Assembly (NCBI GenBank): GCA_028693055.1
Contig: JAQUWD010000005.1
Location: forward strand, 1 to 64,000
Direction: 5' to 3'
Source: Eubacteriales bacterium
GTDB taxonomy: Bacteria; Bacillota; Clostridia; Christensenellales; Aristaeellaceae
Length of the DNA stretch: 64,000 nucleotides
Shown here piece by piece: positions 54,061 to 62,780 of this stretch (within the stretch, counting starts at the first letter, position 1; every line of letters begins with the position of its first letter). The translations under genes and the position numbers were made by a program. The notes under the pieces are model-generated. The model was not told where the DNA came from and did not search any database. It was given only the letters and a program-made list of their open reading frames with translations.

Positions 54061-54178
54061 GCCCTTCGGGCTGTTCCTCTCGCTGGCGCTTGTGGGGGGG
54101 ACGTTGGGCTTCGCCCAAACCTAGGTAAGGGTTTCACCCTTACCAATCCTGACAAGGGCTTCGCCCTTGACCCCTTTT
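54061..54178. repeat. Multi-hairpin intergenic element
   Basis: Consecutive palindromes with short loops: GCCCTTCGGGC (54061-54071), TTGGGCTTCGCCCAA (54104-54118), TAAGGGTTTCACCCTTA (54126-54142) and CAAGGGCTTCGCCCTTG (54153-54169). The GGGGGACGT lead-in, the CCCTTA-x-x-A-A-T-C-C block and the order of hairpins match the element at 56622-56806. It lies 3' of pheT. Confidence 0.75.
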
Positions 54179-54197
54179 TGAGTGTCCTTACATAGCG

Positions 54198-56588
54198 CTA
54201 GGCTCTTATCGCCGCTCCATGCTTATCATCGCAAACCTTCCTAACCTTATCCATGGCCTTCTGCACCTCTTCATCCGTCAATGTCCGATCATTAGCACGG
54301 AAAATCAATGAAAACGCCACGCTCTTCTTCCCTAACCCTACCTGCAAGCCCCGATACACATCAAACATCTTGATGCTCTCCAACAAATTACCCGCCGCTT
54401 TGCGCATATCCGCCATCAACGGCCCTACGCATACGCTCTCGTCCATCACCAACGCCAAATCGCGGCTCATCGCCGGGAACCGGGGCAGCGGCTTTACCTC
54501 GCCCATGGGCTTTGCATACTCCAATAACTGCGCCAAATTGATCTCCGCCACAACAGCCCGTCTGGTCATGCCAAACCGTTCCATCACCGCCGGATGAATC
54601 TCGCCAATCGTTGCAAATACAACCCCGCCCCGGGTAAGCCGCGCACAACGTCCGGGATGATAGTAGCAGTCTCCGCCCGCCTCTGCTTGGCAAGCAATCC
54701 CCTGCCCATTCAACACCGCTTCCGCCGCTCCGCGAACCGTGAAGAAATCCACCTGATCGCCATAAGCGCCCAAGCATAAGGTCTGCGTCTCGGTGGGAAG
54801 CCCCTCCTCCGTAGGATGATGGGGATCAAATACCGCCGCCATCTCGTAAAGCGAAGCCTGCTCCGTCATGTGATTCATGTTGAAGGATAAGGTTTTTAGC
54901 ATGTCGCACACCAGCGTAGGCCGCATAACCGCCGTATCCTCTCCCAAGGGATTGCGAATAGCCATGGGCTTCATGCGCAAATCGTCCTCCGGCAAGCCAA
55001 GCTTGGCGATTTCCTTCAAGCCGGTGAAGCTGTAGTTCATAATCTCTAAATAACCGAAGCCGTTTAGCATCCGCCCAACTTTATTCTTCAGATGCTTCAT
55101 GGGGCTGACCCCGCCCTGCGTAGTGCTGCCCCGAAGCGGCGTTGCGCCGATATGATCATAGCCGTACATCCGCAAGCATTCCTCGCAAATGTCCGCTTCG
55201 CCGTCCAAATCCTCCCGGAAGGCAGGAACCTTTACGCTAAGCACGTCTCCCTCTAAGCTCGCTTCAAAGAATAGCTTGTTTAAAATACGCACCATCGCGT
55301 CGGCAGGAATCTCTACACCGGCTCGGCTCTGAATCCGCTTTACGCTGGCGGTGATCTGCTGCTGCGCCTTGGGCGCGGGGTAATGATCGATCACGCCCGT
55401 CACCACATCGCCGGCGTCTAGCTCGTTCACCAAATGGCAAGCCCGGTCAAGCGCTTCCATAACGGTTGCCGCGCATACGCCCCGCTCGAAGCGGCCGCTG
55501 CTCTCGGTACGTAGGCCCAGCGCACGGCTGGTTAAACGAATGGCGGTACGGTCGAAGGCCGCGCACTCGAACATCACCTCTTGCGTGCCCTCCGTAATCT
55601 CGCTTTCCTCGCCGCCCATAATGCCCGCAAGTCCCGTGGCGGCGCTTTCGTCACAAATGACCAAATCCTCTGTGCGAAGCTTCCGCTCCACGCCGTCTAA
55701 GGTTGTCAGCATTTCGCCTGCGTGGGCGCGGCGCACCACAATCTGCCGCCCCTTCACCTTGCCCAAATCAAAGGCGTGCATGGGATGGCCGTATTCCAGC
55801 ATGATATAGTTGGTAATATCCACGATATTGTTAATCGCCCGAAGCCCGGCAGCGTGTAGATACTTGCGCATCCACAGCGGTGATTGCCCAATGCGCACAT
55901 TCTTGATCACCCGGGCAGTATAGCGAGGGCAGAACATATCGTCCTCCACCCGCACCTTCACCTCGGCATGGACGTCTCCGCCCACTTCCCGAACGGAGGT
56001 ATCCGGCCCGTGATATTCCGTCCCCATGGCGGCGGCGGTTTCCCGGGCAATGCCGACGGCGCAAAGGCAATCAGGCCGGTTCGCCAAAATCTCAAAATCT
56101 ACGGCGGTGTCGTCAATGCCCAAAATGGGCTTCACGTCGCTGCCTAAGGGATATTCTTCGTTAAAGATCAGCAATCCCTCGTCGCCAACGCTGGGGTACA
56201 GCTCCTGCGGCACCTTTAATTCCGTGGCGGAACAAAGCATTCCTTCGCTGATCATGCCCCGCAGCTTGCCCTTCTTGATCTTCACACCATCGGGCAGACG
56301 CGCGCCGTCTAACGCCACAGGCACTAGCTTGCCAACGCCCACGTTGGGTGCGCCGCACACGATATGCAGCGGCTCCTCGCCGCCCACATCCACCGTGCAT
56401 TGGTGCAAATGAGTGCCCTCCACATCCTCACAGGTGAGCACCTTTCCCACGACCACCTTTTCCATACCGCCGCTAACGTCTTCCGTGCCCTCTACTCCGG
56501 TGCCGGACATAATCATCCGTTCCTCGTACTCCTTGGGACTAACGGGAATCTCCGCATACTCGCGGATCATATTCATACCTAATTTCAA
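54198..56588 (-). CDS. pheT: Phenylalanyl-tRNA synthetase beta subunit
   Basis: A 796-residue subunit: a tRNA-binding domain near residues 40-150, B3/B4 editing domain, B5 domain (near residues 405-475), and a C-terminal FDX-ACB domain that binds the tRNA anticodon stem. The start is TTG: AAGGAGG lies 9 bases before it, while the in-frame ATG is 21 bases away. It follows pheS with a 220-base spacer that holds a multi-hairpin element. Its 3' coding region is C-depleted on the coding strand, mirroring the amidohydrolase on the other side of the repeats. Confidence 0.97.
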   Translation of the reverse strand: MKLGMNMIREYAEIPVSPKEYEERMIMSGTGVEGTEDVSGGMEKVVVGKVLTCEDVEGTHLHQCTVDVGGEEPLHIVCGAPNVGVGKLVPVALDGARLPDGVKIKKGKLRGMISEGMLCSATELKVPQELYPSVGDEGLLIFNEEYPLGSDVKPILGIDDTAVDFEILANRPDCLCAVGIARETAAAMGTEYHGPDTSVREVGGDVHAEVKVRVEDDMFCPRYTARVIKNVRIGQSPLWMRKYLHAAGLRAINNIVDITNYIMLEYGHPMHAFDLGKVKGRQIVVRRAHAGEMLTTLDGVERKLRTEDLVICDESAATGLAGIMGGEESEITEGTQEVMFECAAFDRTAIRLTSRALGLRTESSGRFERGVCAATVMEALDRACHLVNELDAGDVVTGVIDHYPAPKAQQQITASVKRIQSRAGVEIPADAMVRILNKLFFEASLEGDVLSVKVPAFREDLDGEADICEECLRMYGYDHIGATPLRGSTTQGGVSPMKHLKNKVGRMLNGFGYLEIMNYSFTGLKEIAKLGLPEDDLRMKPMAIRNPLGEDTAVMRPTLVCDMLKTLSFNMNHMTEQASLYEMAAVFDPHHPTEEGLPTETQTLCLGAYGDQVDFFTVRGAAEAVLNGQGIACQAEAGGDCYYHPGRCARLTRGGVVFATIGEIHPAVMERFGMTRRAVVAEINLAQLLEYAKPMGEVKPLPRFPAMSRDLALVMDESVCVGPLMADMRKAAGNLLESIKMFDVYRGLQVGLGKKSVAFSLIFRANDRTLTDEEVQKAMDKVRKVCDDKHGAAIRA

Positions 56589-56621
56589 GGATTACAGCCT
56601 CCTTCTATGCTTATCTCCGGG

Positions 56622-56806
56622 TAAGCGGGGGGGACGGTGGGAGGCTCTGCCTCCCACACCCACCGTTTAAGGGCTATGCCCTTAAAAATCCCGATATTGA
56701 CCGTGCATGCGCGGTCAAGGGTTCATCTGCTCAATAGCTCATGAGGGGTTTCCAAAGGGCATAGCCCTTTGGCGGGGTATGGGGCGGTGCCCCATCGTCC
56801 CCTCCC
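56622..56806. repeat. Multi-hairpin intergenic element between pheS and pheT
   Basis: Palindromes in series: GTGGGAGGCTCTGCCTCCCAC (56637-56657 region), TTAAGGGCTATGCCCTTAA (56667-56685), AAAGGGCATAGCCCTTT (56754-56770), and GGGGCGGTGCCCC (56780-56792). The lead-in GGGGGGACG and the end block (G)GCGGGGTATGGGGC, then GCCCCAT, match the array at 53420 and the element at 54061. It fills the gap in an otherwise cotranscribed pair, so it may tune pheT expression. Confidence 0.75.
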
Positions 56807-56808
56807 CG

Positions 56809-57837
56809 TTACCTCAGCTGCCCCAGCAGCCTTGCGTCGCCTTCGTATAAAAGACGCATGTCGGTCAAACCGTAGCGCTTCATGGCGATACGCTCCAAAC
56901 CGATACCGAAGGCGAAGCCGCTGTATTTGTGGCTGTCAATGCCGCACATCTCAAGCACCTTGGGGTTGACCATGCCGCAGCCCAAAACTTCCACCCAGCC
57001 GGTGTCCTTGCAGATACGGCAGCCTTTGCCGTGGCAAGCAGAGCAGGTCAAATCCACCTCGGCGCTGGGCTCTGTGAAGGGGAAGAAGCTGGGACGGAAG
57101 CGAGTGGATACGTCCGCGCCGTAAAGCTTTTTGGCAAACGCCTCCAAGGTTCCGCGAAGATCGGACATGCTTACGTTTTCGTCTACAACCAAGCCCTCCA
57201 TCTGGTGGAAAACGGGGCTGTGGGTCGCATCCACCTCGTCGGCCCGATAAACCCGACCGGGGCAAATAATACGAATCGGCGGCTTGCGCGTCAGCATGGC
57301 GCGAGCCTGCATGGGGCTGGTGTGAGTGCGAAGAACGATGTTGTCGTCCATATAAAAGGTGTCCTGAGCGTCCCGAGCAGGATGATTCTTCGGGAGGTTC
57401 ATCAGCTCAAAATTATAATGATCCAGCTCCACCTCAGGGCCTTCCATTACCTCAAAGCCTAAGCCGGAGAAGCAATCGATCAGCTCATCCATCACCAGCG
57501 TGATCGGATGGGCGCTGCCCGTCACAGGCAGATCGTGGGGCTCGGTCACGTCGATGATTTCGGACTGGATGGCGGCCTCCCGCTCGGCGGCTTGAATGGC
57601 GTTAAGACGCTGATTCATGCGCTCTGTCAGCCATTCCCGAACCTCGTTAATCTGTGCGCCTACCTTGGGGCGCTCCTCGGGCGCTAGCTGCCCCATTCCC
57701 TTTAGTAGGGCCGTCAGCTCCCCTTTCTTGCCCAACACCTTTACCCGCAGGGCTTCCAGCCCGGCAGAGCCGTTTAGATCGTTAAGCTCCTTGTCCACCT
57801 GCTCTTTTAATTCCCGCAGGGTATCCACTACTGACAT
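56809..57837 (-). CDS. pheS: Phenylalanyl-tRNA synthetase alpha subunit
   Basis: A 342-residue class II synthetase catalytic subunit. Motif 2 region F-H-Q-M-E-G-L-V-V-D near residue 200, the F-R-P-S-F-F-P-F-T-E-P-S motif near residue 245, and motif 3 G-F-A-F-G-I-G-L-E-R-I-A-M near residue 310 are visible. A coiled-coil N-terminus begins the protein. GGAGG precedes the ATG, which directly abuts the stop of the DUF523 gene, so expression is coupled to that gene and controlled by the T-box leader. Confidence 0.97.
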   Translation of the reverse strand: MSVVDTLRELKEQVDKELNDLNGSAGLEALRVKVLGKKGELTALLKGMGQLAPEERPKVGAQINEVREWLTERMNQRLNAIQAAEREAAIQSEIIDVTEPHDLPVTGSAHPITLVMDELIDCFSGLGFEVMEGPEVELDHYNFELMNLPKNHPARDAQDTFYMDDNIVLRTHTSPMQARAMLTRKPPIRIICPGRVYRADEVDATHSPVFHQMEGLVVDENVSMSDLRGTLEAFAKKLYGADVSTRFRPSFFPFTEPSAEVDLTCSACHGKGCRICKDTGWVEVLGCGMVNPKVLEMCGIDSHKYSGFAFGIGLERIAMKRYGLTDMRLLYEGDARLLGQLR

Positions 57838-58296
57838 TTACCGTTCCTCCTCTTCTTGTGCCATCGTGATCAAGCGTTCCAGCTGAGATTCTCCAAAAAC
57901 CTGTATACCGTTCTGTTGAAGGCTTTGGGCGCACACGCCGTCGCCGGACGCGAGCGCCCCGGAAAAGCTGCCGTCGTAAATCTGCCCCGCGCCGCAGGAC
58001 GGGCTGCGTTCCTTTAAAAGCGCCCGCCTACAGTTAAAAAATTGCGCCAAGCGCAAGGCCTCCGCCGCGCCCCGCTCATAAGCGGCGGTCACGTCAACGC
58101 CCGCCTGAGTAGTAATTTGCTCCCCAACCCGTTCGGCGGGGGGCCGGGGCGTGGGCAATCCGCCCATGATTTCTGGGCAAACAGGAATCAAATGCCAGCG
58201 CTCCTTCAAGCGTTCCATTCCCTCCACAGGCTTGCAGCCGCCGTCGTAGCGACAGCGCACCCCTAGCAAGCATGCGCTCACCAGCAAATTCTCCAA
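57838..58296 (-). CDS. DUF523 family protein
   Basis: A 152-residue protein that begins S-A-C-L-L-G-V-R-C-R-Y-D-G, with further motifs P-V-C-P-E, G-G-L-P-T-P-R and L-K-E-R-S-P-S-C-G, all typical of DUF523. Cysteines 9, 14, 41 and one near residue 105 may form a metal or redox site. The start is TTG 58296 behind AGGAGG. It is the first gene after the T-box and touches pheS without a gap. No function is known; its expression with pheST is suggestive of a translation-linked role. Confidence 0.88.
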   Translation of the reverse strand: MENLLVSACLLGVRCRYDGGCKPVEGMERLKERWHLIPVCPEIMGGLPTPRPPAERVGEQITTQAGVDVTAAYERGAAEALRLAQFFNCRRALLKERSPSCGAGQIYDGSFSGALASGDGVCAQSLQQNGIQVFGESQLERLITMAQEEEER

Positions 58297-58333
58297 GGAC
58301 GCTCCTCCTTTGCGGACGGAAATCACAGAAAAA

Positions 58334-58602
58334 GCCCGCATCCCCAATGGGACGCAGGCCGCGTGATACCACCCAAATTTCGTACGGGCGAACAAAACGC
58401 CGATACGCTCTCAGCCGCTAACGGGGCTCAACCGTTTCCTCTTACAGCTTTCGTTTCGGAGGAAAGGCTCGGAAGCGAATTTCCCGCAAGCGGCGCAGGC
58501 GGCTTTCAGCGTGGGAATTGCTTCCCCTGCCGCCCTCTCTTTTCGGCGCTTGGTTGCCGGGCGTTGGTCTTCGTCATCGCCAAGCCGCTACAAATGCGGC
58601 TT
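58334..58602 (-). promoter_or_regulatory. T-box leader of the DUF523-pheST operon
   Basis: The T-box sequence reads GGGTGGTATCACGCGG on the minus strand (58373-58359 region), a variant of the canonical GGGTGGTACCGCG. It is followed by a terminator stem GCCTGCGTCCC/GGGGATGCGGGC with a T-run (58360-58329). The upstream 200 bases could form stem I, starting CGATGACGAAGA. Phenylalanine specificity is inferred from the downstream genes; I could not fix the specifier codon. Confidence 0.85.
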
Positions 58603-58608
58603 GGCAGT

Positions 58609-58637
58609 ATTATAGCAAAAGGGCGCAGGGTTTGCAA
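58609..58637 (-). promoter_or_regulatory. Promoter of the T-box transcript
   Basis: Minus-strand TTGCAA (58637-58632) and TATAAT (58614-58609) are spaced 17 bases. Confidence 0.75.
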
Positions 58638-58654
58638 GAGGGTAAAATCGTCGG

Positions 58655-60172
58655 TTACAGACCGTTGCGCTCGTAGCCGGCGCCATTGCCGCCATTGAAC
58701 CAGTAGGGTCGATCCGTACGATGATAGAATACCGTGCGCAATAAATTCGGCTCGCTTTCCAACCGTGCCATCAATAGATCACGCCGAGCAGCATAAGCCG
58801 GGTCGTCATACAAATTGGTGTATTCCTCGGGATCCTTCTCCAAATCATATAGCTCGCGATAAATCTTCGTATCATCCGTAACGTCGAAGCCTACTGCATT
58901 TAGGCAAAGCTTCATCCCATCCTGTACGATCGCGACACGTCCCTCGCAAGAGGATAAAATGGTTTTTCTTCCGCCTTCCTCCACGATTTGCTCCAGCGGT
59001 TTCCCGTCGATATGCTCTGGAATTTCTCCGCCGCCCAGCTGGAGAAGCGTTGGGAATACCTCCGTGCTGCATACAGTTTCGTCGATATCCCGGCGTTCCT
59101 TCTGACCGCCGTGGTGCACCATTAGCGGCACGCGAAGCACATCGTTATACAACACGCTGTTCTTTCCCCACAAGCTGTGATTGCCCATCATATCGCCATG
59201 ATCCGCCGAAAAAACAATATCCAGCTCGTCTCCCCAAATCGCCTTCGCCTTGGACACAATCTGTTCCACATAGTCGTCGATCTGCACAATATTGGCATAA
59301 TACCGTTTGCGCCAAGCCCGCCAATAGGCTTCGGAGAAGTTCTTCTGCGCGCCGTCGGGGGCGTTGCCGCAGCCTTCCGCACCGGGGCCGGTTCCGTAAT
59401 ACGCCATGCGGTTATGCTTGGTTTCGTCCTCCCATTCGTCCGGACGGAAGCGGCGGGGAATATCGCGGTCCATGTCAATCCGGTCTTCATAGCACACAGG
59501 CGCGTCCATCGGGTAATGGGGGCCCGAGAAGCTGACCCACATAAAATGGGGTTGATCCGCGCTGCAGCTGTCCAGATATTCTAGCGCCTTGCGTCCTGTC
59601 CACGAGTCGGGATGGGTAGACGGTTCGTTGGGATATACGCCCAGCTCCCCCACCTTCTTATGGGTCATGAAGCGGCTGCGATATTCGGCAAGCAAATTCT
59701 GCTTCTCCATCTCAATGGAGTAATCATCGTAATACCACAGGGAGATGTTCTTATCATCCTGTAAGTCCAGATGATCCATGCCTAACGAGCGGTAGTATTG
59801 ACGAAAATGCTCATATTCCTGCGTTAAAAAGGGACGTACCGCTGGATAGGGGCAAGGGACGAAATGACATTTGCCATGAAGCGACGTTGTATATCCCGCC
59901 GCCTTAAGGCAGGTAAACAGGTTGGGAAGCTCTCTTGGGAGAGTCGCTCCGTAATTATTGCTGATGCAGCCGTTGCGATGAGGCGTTAGACCGGTCATCC
60001 ATGTGCAGCGCGCCGGTAAGCATACCGGGCTTGCAGAATATGCCTGCGTATACACATCAGAGCACTCCATCAGCCCGTGCAGCCCCGGCAGCTCATAAGG
60101 CATATCTTTTCGATAAACCGTATCCAAATGCTGCTCGTCGGTAGTGATGAACAGAATGGCATGTTTTTTCAT
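58655..60172 (-). CDS. Sulfatase, cysteine-type
   Basis: A 505-residue enzyme of the alkaline phosphatase/sulfatase superfamily. The formylglycine motif C-L-P-A-R lies near residue 52, which would need an anaerobic maturase not seen here. T-D-E-Q near residue 11 holds metal, and D-H-G-D-M-M-G-N-H-S-L-W-G-K near residue 300 supplies the other metal and substrate ligands. There is no signal peptide, so it acts on sulfated sugars after import. AAGGAG precedes the ATG at 60172. It is the last gene of the sugar importer operon. Confidence 0.93.
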   Translation of the reverse strand: MKKHAILFITTDEQHLDTVYRKDMPYELPGLHGLMECSDVYTQAYSASPVCLPARCTWMTGLTPHRNGCISNNYGATLPRELPNLFTCLKAAGYTTSLHGKCHFVPCPYPAVRPFLTQEYEHFRQYYRSLGMDHLDLQDDKNISLWYYDDYSIEMEKQNLLAEYRSRFMTHKKVGELGVYPNEPSTHPDSWTGRKALEYLDSCSADQPHFMWVSFSGPHYPMDAPVCYEDRIDMDRDIPRRFRPDEWEDETKHNRMAYYGTGPGAEGCGNAPDGAQKNFSEAYWRAWRKRYYANIVQIDDYVEQIVSKAKAIWGDELDIVFSADHGDMMGNHSLWGKNSVLYNDVLRVPLMVHHGGQKERRDIDETVCSTEVFPTLLQLGGGEIPEHIDGKPLEQIVEEGGRKTILSSCEGRVAIVQDGMKLCLNAVGFDVTDDTKIYRELYDLEKDPEEYTNLYDDPAYAARRDLLMARLESEPNLLRTVFYHRTDRPYWFNGGNGAGYERNGL

Positions 60173-60204
60173 GGAAATCTCCTTCATTGAGTATCGGTAG
60201 GCTT

Positions 60205-60272
60205 GAAAAATAAGGGAGATGGCTCACAGTCCGCTGCGAAGCTTGATTCCGCACGTTATGAGTCATCCCCCT
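60205..60272 (-). terminator. Stem-loop between binding-protein and sulfatase genes
   Basis: GGGAGATGGCTCA and TGAGTCATCCCCCT pair imperfectly across a long loop, followed on the minus strand by TTATTTTT. It probably lowers sulfatase expression relative to the binding protein. Confidence 0.55.
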
Positions 60273-60282
60273 CTTGGTATGG

Positions 60283-61842
60283 CTATTCCTCTAGCCCGAT
60301 GGTCATATAGCGCTCATACGCAGCCTGCGTCGCAGCAATCGCATCCTCAAGGCCCATAGACTCTACCGTCTTCACATAGCTGTCCCAGTTGCTCAACGGC
60401 TCAGTTCCGATGATAAATTTCAGTACCATCTCATCCACATAGATGTCTATGTCGGTCATAACGGAGGTGCGGGTTTCGGATTCCTCCTCCGTCAGGCTCA
60501 CATCCGGCAGGTACAGCGCGCTGTCCAGCAGCGGATCATCGTCGTACTCCATACGGATTGCGTTAGCCTCCGGGTTTTTCAGCAGATTGGCATGGCATAC
60601 GGTGTCGGGCGGGGTTATGGTCGCCATGTTATGCATCTTAAAGTAGTAATTCAAGCCTTCTTGCGAGATTCCCTTATAGTCCCACATGACAGGTAAATAC
60701 TGCTTTTGATTGTCAACAACCTGGTAATTCTGGCCCTCCACGCCCCAGTTCGCAAGGGTGGAGCCGGCGTCGGTATACATGAAGTTGAGCCATTTGACCG
60801 CCAGTTCAACCTGCTTACAGCTGCCGCTGACCGCTATATTGCCAAAGTCAAGCGATTTATTTACCAAGCTGTTTTTGTAAGAATCCCAATGCAGGAACTG
60901 ATCCTTGGTCTGGCGGGGATACGGTGTGGACACCACAGTATAGCCCTCAGCCTTGCCGAAATTGAACGCGGCTACAACGGGCTTATTATAGGTGCCGATA
61001 TCGCCTACAGAGAATAGCGTATCGTTGTTGCTGGCGCTGACAAAGTCGTTGGAAATATATCCCTTTTCATACCAACCATGCATCAGCTCCAAATACTGCC
61101 GGAAGCCTTCCTGTACTTGACCATATTTTACAACGCCGTCCTCCTGATAGAAGTCCTGACGAACGTTATACGCACCGATGAATTTCTCATCATAGCCGGT
61201 TGCTTCCAGCATGAAGGGGGTAATTCCAGCTGCCAGCATCTTGCTAAACAGGCTGTCCCAATCGTCGATGGTAGCGGGCACTTCGGCTACGCCCAATTGG
61301 TCTAAGGTTTCTTTTTTCAGCACCAGTCGCATCCACGACGGGTTTGGTGCGGTCATGATGCGATACACGCTGCTGATGATGCCGTTACTGTTCACAGCGT
61401 CACGCCATACAGCGTCACTCTGGGTAATCAGCTTCCAGTAATCGGGAGCATATTCCTCCAGATAGGGAGCAATGTCAATATAATAACCGTCCAGCACCGC
61501 CTGATAGGAGCCGCTGGGATAGTAGTTAGAGCACATGATGACGTCGGGCATATCGCCGGATACCATCAGCATGTTCAGGGTTTCCTTCGCGGCGGACCAT
61601 GCGGGCTGCACAAACTCCACATGTACGCCGGTCATTTGTTCTAGCGCTTGAAAGTAGGGCGTTTCATTCCAATCACTGATATAGTCCTGCAAATTAGGCT
61701 CAATCGGCAGGAAAACCGTTAGGGTAGCCGGTTCGTCGGTGATCTTCAGAGATGCTTCAGCGGTTTCTTCAGCCGAAGCCGTGAGCGCAAGCATATTGAA
61801 GCACAACGCAAGCGCCAGTACCAGAGTCAGAAAACGTTTCAT
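60283..61842 (-). CDS. Extracellular sugar-binding protein, LipO/YtcQ type
   Basis: A 519-residue family 1 binding protein, longer than ordinary sugar-binding proteins, typical of the LplB/YtcP-type importers that carry oligosaccharides from complex glycans. Signal peptide residues 1-25 end in A-S-A-E-E; no lipobox cysteine is present. L-T-V-F-L-P-I-E-P and G-D-M-P-D-V-I near residue 95 are family features. AAAAAGGAGG precedes the ATG at 61842. It follows the permeases in the operon and precedes the sulfatase, so it probably binds sulfated oligosaccharides. Confidence 0.92.
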   Translation of the reverse strand: MKRFLTLVLALALCFNMLALTASAEETAEASLKITDEPATLTVFLPIEPNLQDYISDWNETPYFQALEQMTGVHVEFVQPAWSAAKETLNMLMVSGDMPDVIMCSNYYPSGSYQAVLDGYYIDIAPYLEEYAPDYWKLITQSDAVWRDAVNSNGIISSVYRIMTAPNPSWMRLVLKKETLDQLGVAEVPATIDDWDSLFSKMLAAGITPFMLEATGYDEKFIGAYNVRQDFYQEDGVVKYGQVQEGFRQYLELMHGWYEKGYISNDFVSASNNDTLFSVGDIGTYNKPVVAAFNFGKAEGYTVVSTPYPRQTKDQFLHWDSYKNSLVNKSLDFGNIAVSGSCKQVELAVKWLNFMYTDAGSTLANWGVEGQNYQVVDNQKQYLPVMWDYKGISQEGLNYYFKMHNMATITPPDTVCHANLLKNPEANAIRMEYDDDPLLDSALYLPDVSLTEEESETRTSVMTDIDIYVDEMVLKFIIGTEPLSNWDSYVKTVESMGLEDAIAATQAAYERYMTIGLEE

Positions 61843-61892
61843 AGGGATACCTCCTTTTTTTATCAGCACCGGCGCTAACGCCGGAAAGCTTC

Positions 61893-62765
61893 TTACCCCT
61901 TCACAGAACCCAGCATGATTCCCTTGACGAAAAATTTTTGCACAAAGGGATATACGCACAGGATGGGCACGACTGCAACGATAATAACGGCATACTTGGT
62001 CAATTCCTTCAAATAGATGGCGTTTGCGTCCTCTGTGGTGCCGCCCGCCGCATCATAAAGCAGAATATCCCGCACAAACATCTGTAGCGGATATTTGCTT
62101 GTATCCTGCAAATAGATCATGGAAGTAAACCACGCATTCCAATGCTCCACCGCGTAAAACAGCAGTATCACCGCCATAGTGGCCTTACACACAGGAATAT
62201 AAATCTGGCAGAGAATACGAAAATCGCTTGCGCCATCAAGATAAGCGGATTCCTGCAGCTCCTGCGGCACCCCTGCGAATGCGGTTCGCATGACAATGAG
62301 GTTCCAAGTGTTCACGGCTGTCGGCAGCAAAATCGCCCAGCGGCTGTCAAGCAGCCCAAGCGCCTTTACCTGCATAAACACAGGGATGATGCCCACGCTA
62401 AAATACATGGTAAAAACAAACAGAAAGACAAACAGCTTGCGAAACGGCCAGCCGGTACGCGCCAGCGCATAAGCCCCCAGAGACGTAAGCACGATGTTGA
62501 GCGCCGTACCCACAAATACATAGAATAGCGTGTTCAGATACCCAATGCCGATATTGGGGTTGTTAAACACGGTAGCATAGCCCTTAATGGAATATCCATC
62601 CGGCCAAAATAACAGTCCGCGATGACGGATCAGCTGAATGGGATCGCTAAACGACGCAGCCAGCACGTGAATCATCGGATAAGCGCATATCAAAGCAAAG
62701 CACGTAATTAGGAAATAATTCAGCCAAGTAAGGCAGCGTCTGCCAAAATCGCGTTGTTCAATCAT
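61893..62765 (-). CDS. Carbohydrate ABC permease, YtcP type
   Basis: A 290-residue permease with six main helices and the EAA-loop segment A-Y-L-D-G-A near residue 180. The C-terminus G-I-M-L-G-S-V-K-G is typical of YtcP proteins. AAGGAGG precedes the ATG. It pairs with the LplB-type permease upstream; no ATPase is encoded with them. Confidence 0.93.
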   Translation of the reverse strand: MIEQRDFGRRCLTWLNYFLITCFALICAYPMIHVLAASFSDPIQLIRHRGLLFWPDGYSIKGYATVFNNPNIGIGYLNTLFYVFVGTALNIVLTSLGAYALARTGWPFRKLFVFLFVFTMYFSVGIIPVFMQVKALGLLDSRWAILLPTAVNTWNLIVMRTAFAGVPQELQESAYLDGASDFRILCQIYIPVCKATMAVILLFYAVEHWNAWFTSMIYLQDTSKYPLQMFVRDILLYDAAGGTTEDANAIYLKELTKYAVIIVAVVPILCVYPFVQKFFVKGIMLGSVKG

Positions 62766-62780
62766 AACGTTTTCTCCTCC

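Noticed and set aside
53420..54180. dif site or chromosome terminus suggested by the skew switch
   Set aside because: No dif-like core sequence was found, and dnaA lies only about 36 kb away; the skew change seems local.
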